Below are positions 1 through 5,162 of a stretch of DNA of 6,933 nt, piece after piece (position 1 is the stretch's first letter; the number at the start of each line of letters is the position of its first letter). This DNA comes from Desulfotomaculum sp. Its GTDB lineage: Bacteria > Bacillota > Desulfotomaculia > Desulfotomaculales > Nap2-2B. The notes under the pieces were generated by a model that was not told where the DNA came from, searched no databases, and was given only the letters and a program-made list of their open reading frames with translations. The translations under genes and the position numbers were made by a program. The stretch covers positions 1-6,933 of the forward strand of contig DMZI01000011.1 in assembly GCA_003485325.1 (NCBI GenBank). The letters run 5' to 3'.

Positions 1-701
1 CGTATATATGTAATGTCAATACCCCAAACGTGATCAGGCTGTTCAGCCTTGACATCCCGCAGCAATTATGGATAGGTATGGTGCTGATGGTTTCGCTTGC
101 TGAGATTTGGTCCCGGGCAAATCCCATAAAATCCCATCCTGCGCATCAGCCGTAACACCCGTTTCCTATTCATCGGGATGTTTTGATCCTGAAGTTCTTT
201 TGTAATCCGGCGGTATCCATAGTGAGGCCACCGGGTGTATATTTCGTCGATCCGATGCATCAACTCGATGTCAGTGTCTTCCTTTTTCCTGGGACGGTAA
301 TAGGCACTGGTTTGGTTTACATCCAATAGCCGGGCCTGTTTCTTCAATGGGATTTTCCGGTAGTCCCTGTTCAGCATTTCACGTCTTTCTTCGACACTGG
401 TGGACTTCTGCAGATTTTTTTTGAGCCAGTTGACCTCAATAGTCAGCTGACCGATCTGCCTTGTCAGTTCTTCTTTCTCGGCTTCGTGCTGTTTGCGCAT
501 TTTCTCTGTCTCACTGGCACCCCGGGTAAAGAGACTGGGTAGATTATCAATGGCCTCTGCCTTCCAGCGGGCCAGCACCGTCGGGTGAATCCCTGTTTCG
601 GCGGCTATCTGCGAGGTGGTTCTTTCCTCTCTCAACAATTGCAGTACAATATTGGCTTTTTCTTCCGCTGAGTAAGTTCTTCTCTTTTCCATGTCTCTCA
701 T
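1..701 (-). pseudogene. IS3-family transposase (OrfA-OrfB in one frame), nonsense-interrupted
   Basis: The frame encodes a helix-turn-helix OrfA part (residues about 4-55, with the motif SQIAAETGIHPTVLARW), a coiled-coil leucine-zipper stretch (about 65-98), then the OrfB start with the HTH_21-like segment (about 150-190, including PHYGYRRI). At residue 212 a TAA (66-68) stands where IS3 relatives normally have Tyr in a TYPYLL-like sequence. The same frame then continues to the window edge with LLRDVKAEQPDHVWGIDITY, which contains the first Asp of the DDE site. The 211-residue product would therefore lack the catalytic core, so this copy is probably dead unless the stop is read through. OrfA and OrfB are joined in frame here rather than by the usual -1 frameshift; an eight-A run on the coding strand (415-422) lies at the junction. 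The start is uncertain: ATG at 701, or ATG at 692 (giving MEKRRTYS), which has a weak GAGAG upstream. Confidence 0.88.
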
Positions 702-724
702 TATAGCTTAAATTTTTTGTTTTT

Positions 725-744
725 GTGTCAAACTGACGGGTCCA
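725..744 (-). repeat. Putative terminal inverted repeat of the IS3-family element
   Basis: Read on the minus strand, the segment begins TGGACCCGTCAGTTTGACAC and ends some 25-35 bases before the transposase start, the normal place for the left inverted repeat of an IS3 element. It also contains a TTGACA box that could be a -35 element; a TATAAT lies at 700-705, but the 20-base spacing is long. The partner repeat is outside the window, so this rests on position and the TG terminus only. Confidence 0.6.
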
Positions 745-919
745 TTATACAAAGGCATAACCACCGCCTAATCCAATGATTCCCGTCATAAAACTAATCA
801 CAGAACCCAGTATGGTCTTGCTCGTCGGCGATCACGGCATTCCGGCGAGCGGCGGTACCTGAACTATATTGCGTTCCCTGTCCCCCTTGGGTAGCAACCA
901 TTCTGGCCTGAGCAGGCAT
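745..919 (-). pseudogene. TauE/SafE (TSUP) permease, 5' fragment, frameshifted and cut by IS3
   Basis: A good ribosome binding site (GAAGGA, about 929-934) is followed nine bases later by ATG at 919 on the minus strand. The frame reads MPAQARMVATQGGQGTQ and continues to about ADEQ, then runs out of frame and stops at TAG (794-796). The adjacent frame, entered at about 822, continues with SKTILGSVISFMTGIIGLGG and GYAFV, which is the glycine-rich first helix signature of the TSUP (TauE/SafE, DUF81) family, known for sulfite, sulfoacetate and related anion export. The frame ends exactly at the IS3 border. Two lesions are therefore visible: a one-base shift near 820-825 and the insertion. The gene starts 29 bases after the arsR-like stop and was probably co-transcribed with it. 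The rest would lie left of the window, beyond the element. Family assignment rests on about 26 residues. Confidence 0.65.
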
Positions 920-948
920 CAGTATCAGTCCTTCGTATAAAGAATTAT

Positions 949-1305
949 TTAAGCTGACCTTATAGCTTTAGAATATTGCTTTTGCTTATACTCTTTATAA
1001 AAGTCAATTTGGGCTTTAAGCTGAACAGATATCAGATCCTCAAGAATCTTGAGGATCTGAAAGATTTCATCGTATTTGACCCTGTAAATAACCTTGGATC
1101 CATCTTTCCTAGACGTGAGGATATCCGCCTTTCTCAATATGGCAAGGTGCTGTGAGATGTTTGACTGTTCAATATCCGCTAGGACGTTGATTTCACAAAC
1201 GCATCGCTCACCCTCCTTGAGCATCTCGATAATCTTAAGCCTGGTCGGATGGGCTAATGCTTTCAGTACTTCTACCTTGTTCATCATCATTTTTTCGTTG
1301 GACAT
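949..1305 (-). CDS. ArsR/SmtB-family metal-responsive repressor
   Basis: A 118-residue winged-helix repressor of usual family length. ArsR proteins bind DNA as dimers and release it when metal(loid) ions bind. The sequence shows the ALAHPTRLKII start of the fold (residues 16-26), a Cys-Val-Cys motif at 35-37 (in ERCVCEI) where the ArsR alpha3 metal site lies, the recognition helix SNISQHLAILRKA (48-60) and the wing DGSKVIYRV (68-76). The third cysteine of E. coli ArsR (three residues after the second) is Asn here and no other Cys exists, so the ligand set differs from classical three-Cys As(III) sensors. The start is fixed by AAGGAGG six bases upstream (1309-1315). It is divergent from the thioredoxin-permease operon and upstream of the broken TSUP gene, and it most likely controls both. 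The inducer (arsenite, antimonite, organoarsenical, other thiophile or redox signal) cannot be read from sequence. Confidence 0.93.
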   Translation of the reverse strand: MSNEKMMMNKVEVLKALAHPTRLKIIEMLKEGERCVCEINVLADIEQSNISQHLAILRKADILTSRKDGSKVIYRVKYDEIFQILKILEDLISVQLKAQIDFYKEYKQKQYSKAIRSA

Positions 1306-1380
1306 CTTTATCCTCCTTAAAATATTCCATGATTTATTGATAAGTTTTTTTTCGAATCAGGTGGTAATTGCATAGGATAC

Positions 1381-1410
1381 AATATTAGTATATTACATAT
1401 TGTTAATATT
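1381..1410. promoter_or_regulatory. AT-rich dyad, probable ArsR operator
   Basis: A 30-base segment has perfect 7-base inverted arms at its ends, AATATTA and TAATATT, around an AT-rich centre with a few further symmetric positions. It lies midway between the repressor gene and the divergent operon and overlaps elements of both predicted promoters. That matches the operator placement and size (imperfect dyads of about 25-35 bases) usual for ArsR/SmtB regulators. Binding is inferred. Confidence 0.55.
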
Positions 1411-1414
1411 ACAA
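1387..1414 (-). promoter_or_regulatory. Sigma-70-type promoter of the arsR-like gene
   Basis: On the minus strand a -35 TTGTAA (1409-1414) and a -10 TATACT (1387-1392) are 16 bases apart. The element interleaves with the opposite promoter and is almost wholly covered by the dyad, giving autoregulation. It would leave a 5' leader of about 75 bases before the repressor start. Confidence 0.5.
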
Positions 1415-1428
1415 GACCATGTTATACT
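1400..1428 (+). promoter_or_regulatory. Sigma-70-type promoter of the thioredoxin-permease operon
   Basis: A -35 element TTGTTA (1400-1405) and a -10 element TATACT (1423-1428) are separated by 17 bases. Transcription would start at about 1435, roughly 36 bases before the first gene. The -35 box lies inside the dyad at 1381-1410, so repressor binding there would block polymerase. Confidence 0.65.
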
Positions 1429-1470
1429 GTGAAAGATTGCTGACTTAAACTTTTAGGAGGAGTGGGAAAA

Positions 1471-1710
1471 GTGGAAATTAAGATCCTGGGCACAGGATGC
1501 GCTAAATGCAACGCCCTGTTTAAGGCGGTTAACGAAACTGTGCAAGAAATGGGTGTTAGTGCCGATGTTGTAAAAGTTGAGACTATGGATGAGATTGTTG
1601 AGGCCGGTGTTCTAATCACTCCCGGACTTATGATTAATGGTAAATTAAAAGTCATGGGCAAGGTACCAGGCAAGGGAGATCTTAAACGTTACATTCTGCA
1701 AGAAATCTAA
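1471..1710 (+). CDS. Small thioredoxin-like redox protein (TM0996/MTH895 type)
   Basis: A 79-residue cytoplasmic thioredoxin/glutaredoxin-fold protein, matching the short 'redox-active disulfide protein 2' family (75-85 residues). The active site CAKC (residues 10-13) follows a first strand (EIKILGTG), and the loop ITPGL carries the cis-proline (P51) facing it. Such proteins exchange disulfides and are often encoded beside COG0701 permeases. The GTG at 1471 is chosen because it lies ten bases after AGGAGG (1455-1460) and gives the typical start MEIKILGTGC; the GTG at 1462 is only one base from that site. First gene of the operon, 27 bases before the DGC-domain gene. By inference it supplies or receives electrons for the membrane redox proteins encoded downstream. 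Confidence 0.9.
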   Translation: MEIKILGTGCAKCNALFKAVNETVQEMGVSADVVKVETMDEIVEAGVLITPGLMINGKLKVMGKVPGKGDLKRYILQEI

Positions 1711-1737
1711 ATATTATATTTTATGGAGGTTATAAAA

Positions 1738-2106
1738 ATGGCCGATGAATGTTGCTTTTCCGATACTCCCGTACTTATTTTTGCCTGCTCAGGTGGCTCT
1801 AATGTTGGACAGGTAGCTAATCAAGCGGCAGTTAAGCTTGATGTAGAAAATGTTGGTAAAATATTTTGCCTTGCCGGTTTGGGCGGGCATGTGGAAAGTT
1901 TTATTGAATCCTCCAGGGGAAGCCGCAATGTAGTCATTGACGGTTGTCAGGTTGCATGCGCCAAAAAATTATTGGAGCATGCAGATATTCCAATAAGCGA
2001 ATATATCGTGGTTACTGATTTAGGTATAAAGAAAAGTCATGATTTTAATTTGGCTCAACAAGACATTGCAAGAGTGTGTGACGAGGTAAAAAACCGTTTG
2101 AGTTAA
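1738..2106 (+). CDS. DGC-domain putative zinc-binding protein
   Basis: A 122-residue soluble protein matching the DGC-domain family (putative zinc-binding, named for a conserved Asp-Gly-Cys), whose biochemical role is not established. Visible features are an N-terminal adjacent pair C5-C6, C17 in the strand and loop FACSGGSNVGQ (15-25), C44 in FCLAGLGGH, and the signature DGCQVACAKK (68-77) with C70 and C74. Regularly placed cysteines plus H51 could form a thiolate metal(loid) site. No signal peptide or membrane helix is seen, so it is cytoplasmic. The start at 1738 is favoured over an in-frame ATG at 1723 because GGAGG (1725-1729) sits eight bases before it. In this operon a role in binding or handing over a metal or metalloid is plausible but inferred. 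Confidence 0.87.
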   Translation: MADECCFSDTPVLIFACSGGSNVGQVANQAAVKLDVENVGKIFCLAGLGGHVESFIESSRGSRNVVIDGCQVACAKKLLEHADIPISEYIVVTDLGIKKSHDFNLAQQDIARVCDEVKNRLS

Positions 2107-2150
2107 CATCTTTATATAGCGTTAGCTATGGAGACCTTAGTATCTTTTTT

Positions 2151-2167
2151 GCCGGGATAACTCCGGC
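2151..2167 (+). terminator. Weak hairpin, possible partial terminator
   Basis: GCCGG and CCGGC form a five-pair stem with a seven-base loop between the DGC-domain gene and the permease gene, followed by the T-rich GTTATTGTTTTAT. The stem is short and the T run interrupted, so at most it attenuates transcription or protects the upstream mRNA. A smaller hairpin (ATAGC/GCTAT, 2116-2129) lies just before it. Confidence 0.3.
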
Positions 2168-2171
2168 GTTA

Positions 2172-2200
2172 TTGTTTTATACAAACATTATTAATAATAA
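2172..2200 (+). promoter_or_regulatory. Possible internal promoter before the permease
   Basis: TTGTTT (2172-2177) and TAATAA (2195-2200) are 17 bases apart, overlapping a perfect 12-base palindrome ATTATTAATAAT at 2187-2198. In an AT-rich gap such boxes arise easily. The 124-base gap, long compared with the other operon gaps, is the main reason to suspect separate initiation here. Confidence 0.3.
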
Positions 2201-2230
2201 AGTGAACATCATACCGTGTAAGGATGTGTT

Positions 2231-3400
2231 TTGTTGAAAGAACGCGACAAGTTTATTTTATTAGTTGGTATTTTTTTGTTATCCTTTTACATTCCGCTTC
2301 AAAATCCGAGAGTACAAACGGCAATTTTAGATGCTTTTTTTATGCTCCAGGATTACGCGCAGAAACATATTTTAACCTGTTTGGTGCCAGCGTTTTTTAT
2401 CGCCGGTGCTATGGCAGTCTTTATATCACAAGCATCAGTACTTAAATATTTTGGAGCAGGAGCAAACAAGATCCTATCCTACGGTGTTGCCTCTGTTTCC
2501 GGTACTATTCTAGCAGTATGTTCGTGTACAGTACTCCCCCTATTCGCAGGTGTGTACAAACGCGGTGCAGGTATTGGACCGGCAGTGGCTTTTTTGTATT
2601 CCGGACCAGCCATAAATGTGCTAGCTATAATTCTTACTGCACGGGTACTGGGATTTGAACTGGGGGTAGCACGAGCATTAGGTGCGGTTATTTTTTCTAT
2701 CGTCATCGGACTGCTCATGCATATATTCTTCATTAAAGAAGAAGAGGAAAAGGAATCAGCGCTAATTAACCTGCCAGTAGAAGATGGTAAGTCTTTAGGC
2801 CAGTACATCACGTTCTTTGGAACAATGGTGCTTATTTTAATCTTTGCAACCTGGGGCAGACCACAGCAGCCCTGGGGATTTTTATATGCTGTCTATCAGG
2901 TGCATTGGTACCTGGTAGTTCTGCTGCTGGCAGTGCTGGCAACTATATTAAGATCGTGGTTTAACAAGGATGAGTTATACACCTGGGTGGATTCTACATG
3001 GGGGTTTGCCAAGCAGATTTTTCCGCTGCTCCTGGGAGGCGTGCTGGTAGCAGGCTTTCTGATGGGACGGCCTGGTTCGGATACTGGGATTATCCCAGCC
3101 GAGTACATTATCTCGCTGGTTGGGGGCAACTCGCTAGCGGCTAATTTTATAGCCTCGGTTGTAGGTGCTTTTATGTATTTTGCCACGTTAACGGAAGTTC
3201 CAATCTTACAGGGACTGTTGGGCAGCGGTATGGGAAAAGGGCCGGCACTCGCCCTTCTATTAGCAGGACCTGCTTTAAGCCTACCCAACATAATTGTGAT
3301 AAGACAAATTCTTGGAAATAAGAAAACAGCAATTTTTGTTTTGCTTGTTATTGCTCTTTCAACCATTGCCGGTATTATCTTTGGATCAATATACGGGTAA
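2231..3400 (+). CDS. ArsP-like permease (DUF318/COG0701)
   Basis: A 389-residue inner-membrane permease of the family that includes ArsP, a known exporter of trivalent organoarsenicals; most members have no known substrate. Two bundles of hydrophobic helices flank a charged cytoplasmic loop (about 168-186, KEEEEKE). The first half carries the conserved CSCTVLPLFAGVYKRGAG (97-114) with C97 and C99, followed by YSGPAIN (123-129). The second half repeats the pattern without cysteines: TEVPILQGLLGSGMGKGP (321-338) and AGPALSLPN (345-353), pointing to an internal duplication. The start is TTG at 2231 or 2234; AAGGA at 2220-2224 serves either. Together with an ArsR repressor and thiol proteins it suggests efflux of an arsenical or another thiophilic species, but the substrate is inferred. 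Confidence 0.88.
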   Translation: MLKERDKFILLVGIFLLSFYIPLQNPRVQTAILDAFFMLQDYAQKHILTCLVPAFFIAGAMAVFISQASVLKYFGAGANKILSYGVASVSGTILAVCSCTVLPLFAGVYKRGAGIGPAVAFLYSGPAINVLAIILTARVLGFELGVARALGAVIFSIVIGLLMHIFFIKEEEEKESALINLPVEDGKSLGQYITFFGTMVLILIFATWGRPQQPWGFLYAVYQVHWYLVVLLLAVLATILRSWFNKDELYTWVDSTWGFAKQIFPLLLGGVLVAGFLMGRPGSDTGIIPAEYIISLVGGNSLAANFIASVVGAFMYFATLTEVPILQGLLGSGMGKGPALALLLAGPALSLPNIIVIRQILGNKKTAIFVLLVIALSTIAGIIFGSIYG

Positions 3401-3435
3401 ATTTCGATTTTATAAATGTATTAGGTGGGGTGTAG

Positions 3436-3885
3436 TTGTTGAGAATTTCTAATAAAATATTTTTACTAATAGCTCTAATTTTTTTTATAGCCATCTTCTC
3501 TTCCTGTTCCATTAAACAAACCCCACAAGGAAAGTCTGCTAATGTTCCGACCAATAGCCAGCTAACCCTTCCTCCTGCAGAGGTTATCGTGTTTACTTAT
3601 AATGCAGATTGTTGTGAAGGGACCAGGATCCTTTTTGAAACTCACCGAGACTCAGTCAAAGAATTAGAAAACAAATATGGTCAGCGTGTCAAATTTACTT
3701 GGTATGATATTGCTGTAGAGGATAAGGATTACCAGGAGAGTATGATGAATATGGCTAAAAAATTTAATGTAGATAGAATTCCTGCCCTTGTAGTTACTGA
3801 TATTGAAAGTAGAGTTCTTGTAAAACAGACAGGTCAACTGCAAATGGAGGAAATAAACAGGATCTTCAAGGAGTTGGATAAATAA
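3436..3885 (+). CDS. Thioredoxin-like lipoprotein
   Basis: A 149-residue protein with a basic N-terminus, a hydrophobic helix (about 8-21) and a lipobox FSSC ending at C24, so it is probably lipid-anchored on the outer face of the membrane. After a Thr/Pro-rich linker (25-48) comes a thioredoxin-like domain: strand VIVFTY, then ADCCEGT at the active-site position (C59, C60), a helix, the strand VKFTWYDI, and VDRIPALVV with the cis-proline P116. Adjacent cysteines replace the usual CXXC. The start is TTG at 3436 or 3439, downstream of AGGTGGGG (3423-3430). The stop overlaps the next start (TAATG), so it is translationally coupled to the CcdA-like carrier, which would be its reductant or oxidant. 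Exact partners are inferred. Confidence 0.8.
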   Translation: MLRISNKIFLLIALIFFIAIFSSCSIKQTPQGKSANVPTNSQLTLPPAEVIVFTYNADCCEGTRILFETHRDSVKELENKYGQRVKFTWYDIAVEDKDYQESMMNMAKKFNVDRIPALVVTDIESRVLVKQTGQLQMEEINRIFKELDK

Positions 3886-4544
3886 TGATCCCTTTTGTGA
3901 ATGAACTGTCTTTCAGTGCCGCTATCTTAGCTGGTTTGGTTGCGGGCTTCAGCCCGTGCTCTTTGCCTACTGCAACCCTAATGATTGGTTATGTGGGCGG
4001 CTCCAGAGATACTACCAAATTCAGATGTTTTTTATTGTCCCTTTCTTTTGTCTTGGGACTCTCGCTTACCCTTGCTATATTCGGTATACTGGCCTCTGTC
4101 TTGGGTCTGGCGCTTTCTAATCTGTCATATTTGTATTTTTTTATAGGAATTTTAATGATAATAATGGGACTTGTAATTTTGGATATCTTTCCCTGGCAAT
4201 TTGGCATGGGACAAGAAATACTAAAAACTTTTTCCGGCAGAGAAGGAATGATAGGCGCTTTTTTATTGGGCATACCTTTTGCCTTAATTGCTTCACCTTG
4301 CACCATCCCCATTACGACCGCTATGCTGGCTGTAGCTATTACCAGGGCAGACCTTTTTTTAAGCTTCTGGTTTTTGTTCCTTTATGCGTTAGGTAGAAGC
4401 ATTCCCCTTCTAGCTTTGGGAACTTTTACTGGATTGTTGAAATCCCTTTTAAAGAAACAATCGCTTCTTATGGGCCTACAAAAATGTAGCGCAGTAGTTC
4501 TCATCGGCCTGGGAATTTTCTTTATTGTGTCAGAAATGCTTTAA
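3885..4544 (+). CDS. CcdA/DsbD-type transmembrane thiol-disulfide carrier
   Basis: A 219-residue, about six-helix membrane protein of the cytochrome c biogenesis CcdA/DsbD transmembrane family. These proteins pass electrons from cytoplasmic thioredoxin through two intramembrane cysteines to extracytoplasmic thioredoxin-like proteins. The two expected sites are present: GFSPCSLPT with C25 in helix 1 and IASPCTIPI with C139 in helix 4, each in the SPC-x-x-P context. The length equals that of stand-alone CcdA. AAGGAG (3869-3874) lies about ten bases before the ATG, which shares one base with the preceding stop. With a thioredoxin-like lipoprotein just upstream and a cytoplasmic thioredoxin first in the operon, it completes a reductant relay across the membrane. 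No cytochrome c maturation gene is nearby, so a haem role is not indicated. No clear terminator follows. Confidence 0.9.
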   Translation: MIPFVNELSFSAAILAGLVAGFSPCSLPTATLMIGYVGGSRDTTKFRCFLLSLSFVLGLSLTLAIFGILASVLGLALSNLSYLYFFIGILMIIMGLVILDIFPWQFGMGQEILKTFSGREGMIGAFLLGIPFALIASPCTIPITTAMLAVAITRADLFLSFWFLFLYALGRSIPLLALGTFTGLLKSLLKKQSLLMGLQKCSAVVLIGLGIFFIVSEML

Positions 4545-4685
4545 ATGATTCCGGTGCAAAAACCTCAAAAAAATCTCTAAAAAATTAACTTTTCCAGGAG
4601 TAATTTTTCCCATGGGGTAGAATTATAAAGGTAGTGAAAGATATATAAAGCTAATGCAATATAAGTTATCCCCAGGGGTCATACA
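4545..4685. other. Non-coding gap with A-tracts, probable IS1182 flank
   Basis: There is no gene and no convincing terminator for the operon upstream. It holds A-tracts near 4564-4585, a short palindrome CCCATGGG (4610-4617) and the imperfect CCCCAGGGG at 4670-4678. Part of it should be the left end of the IS1182-like element whose transposase stub follows, but I cannot mark the inverted repeat without its partner. Confidence 0.4.
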
Positions 4686-4877
4686 GTGTTTAGGAAGAAC
4701 AATTCACATCTCCAACCCGAATTATTTAACACAGCTACCTACATGAATCCCAGAACGAGGGCCATGTTGGAGAAAAGCTGGGCTCCTTTATACTACGAAC
4801 ACGTCTTTTGTAAAATCGACGAAAAGATGTTTGCGCCCCTTTATCGTACAGATAACGGCTCTCCCAACTCCCCCGTC
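4686..4877 (+). pseudogene. IS1182-family transposase, N-terminal stub
   Basis: From a GTG start the frame gives about 64 residues typical of the N-terminus of IS1182-family (DDE) transposases, including ATYMNPRTRAMLEKSWAPLY, EHVFCKIDE and DNGSPNSPV. Full-length relatives have roughly 450-550 residues and continue with a VNILLSLE-like segment. Here similarity stops at Val (4875-4877), and the following residues (PAYCTPRSRPSLA, stop at 4917-4919) come from the unrelated GC-rich block. The catalytic domain is absent, so this is a dead remnant cut by deletion or another insertion. Family assignment is from memory of conserved N-terminal motifs. Confidence 0.75.
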
Positions 4878-5138
4878 CCGGCGTACTGCACGCCCAGGAG
4901 TCGCCCGTCTTTGGCGTAGTTGGCCATATGAGAGAACCGGCAGCTTCTACGCGCGGGTTGTCGGTGAAAAGGGCCGGCCTGCCCGCCGACAGGCAAGTTT
5001 GGAGCATGGGGCTCACCTCCTTTTGGAAATAATACAACCTTGCCAAGAGTTTCATTCGCCTCGGAGCCGGCCGTTACCATTCTTTCACGCATGTAGACGT
5101 CAGGCCCGACGGGCCGGCGAGGCGGATTGACGTTAGAC
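4872..5138 (-). other. GC-rich structured block: decayed small gene or RNA element
   Basis: This block is clearly more GC-rich than both flanks. On the minus strand a near-perfect ribosome binding site (AAAAGGAGGTGA) precedes ATG at 5007. The frame reads MLQTCLSAGRPALF then TDNPRVEAAG; the sense-looking continuation HMANYAKDGRLLGVQYAGTG lies in another frame, so as a gene it is broken near 4930. Alternatively the segment is RNA: it contains a long imperfect stem (5057-5124), a GCCTG/CAGGC hairpin (4979-4995) and several G-rich and C-rich complements, as in a group II intron or other large structured RNA. I do not recognise the family. It abuts the IS1182 stub on one side and a GTTAGAC motif plus terminator on the other. 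Confidence 0.4.
5057..5124. repeat. Long imperfect inverted repeat
   Basis: The left arm CGCCTCG-GAG-CCGGCC (5057-5072) pairs with the right arm GGCCGG-CGAGGCG (5112-5124), giving 13 pairs with a three-base bulge. The enclosed 39 bases include an alternative hairpin GGCCC/GGGCC (5103-5115) that would compete with the inner part of the stem. A GTTAGAC follows at 5132-5138. The function is unknown: it could be a structured RNA domain or a recombination site. Confidence 0.6.
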
Positions 5139-5162
5139 AACCCGGTCAACTGCCGGGTTTTT
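5139..5162 (+). terminator. Intrinsic terminator
   Basis: AACCCGG (5139-5145) and CCGGGTT (5153-5159) form a perfect seven-pair stem with a seven-base loop, ending in five Ts (5158-5162) followed by C. It is oriented for plus-strand transcription. No intact plus-strand gene precedes it, so it may be all that remains of a lost gene, or it may insulate the region to its right. Confidence 0.65.

Larger units (their letters stand above)
1..744 (-). mobile_element. IS3-family insertion sequence, one end inside window
   Basis: The minus strand carries an IS3-type transposase reading frame preceded by a sequence that looks like the terminal inverted repeat, whose outer end is at about 744 and begins TGGACCCGTC. 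Beyond 744 the sequence changes to the remains of a different gene (a TSUP permease), which fits an insertion boundary. The other end and the second inverted repeat lie to the left of the window, so the target duplication cannot be tested here. The boundary is inferred from the transposase position, the TG start usual for IS3 ends, and the break in the interrupted gene. Confidence 0.8.

Noticed and set aside
1462..1470. Upstream GTG as start of the small thioredoxin
   Set aside because: It is one base from the AGGAGG, too close for initiation; GTG 1471 gives proper spacing and the usual family N-terminus.
2224..2445. 73-residue ORF from ATG 2224 overlapping the permease start
   Set aside because: It is a shadow frame of the permease with no family features. 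The ATG overlaps the permease ribosome binding region.
5005..5138. Start of a group II intron on the minus strand
   Set aside because: The stems are suggestive, but I find no GTGCG-like 5' end, no domain V and no reverse transcriptase, so it is listed only as one possibility for the block.
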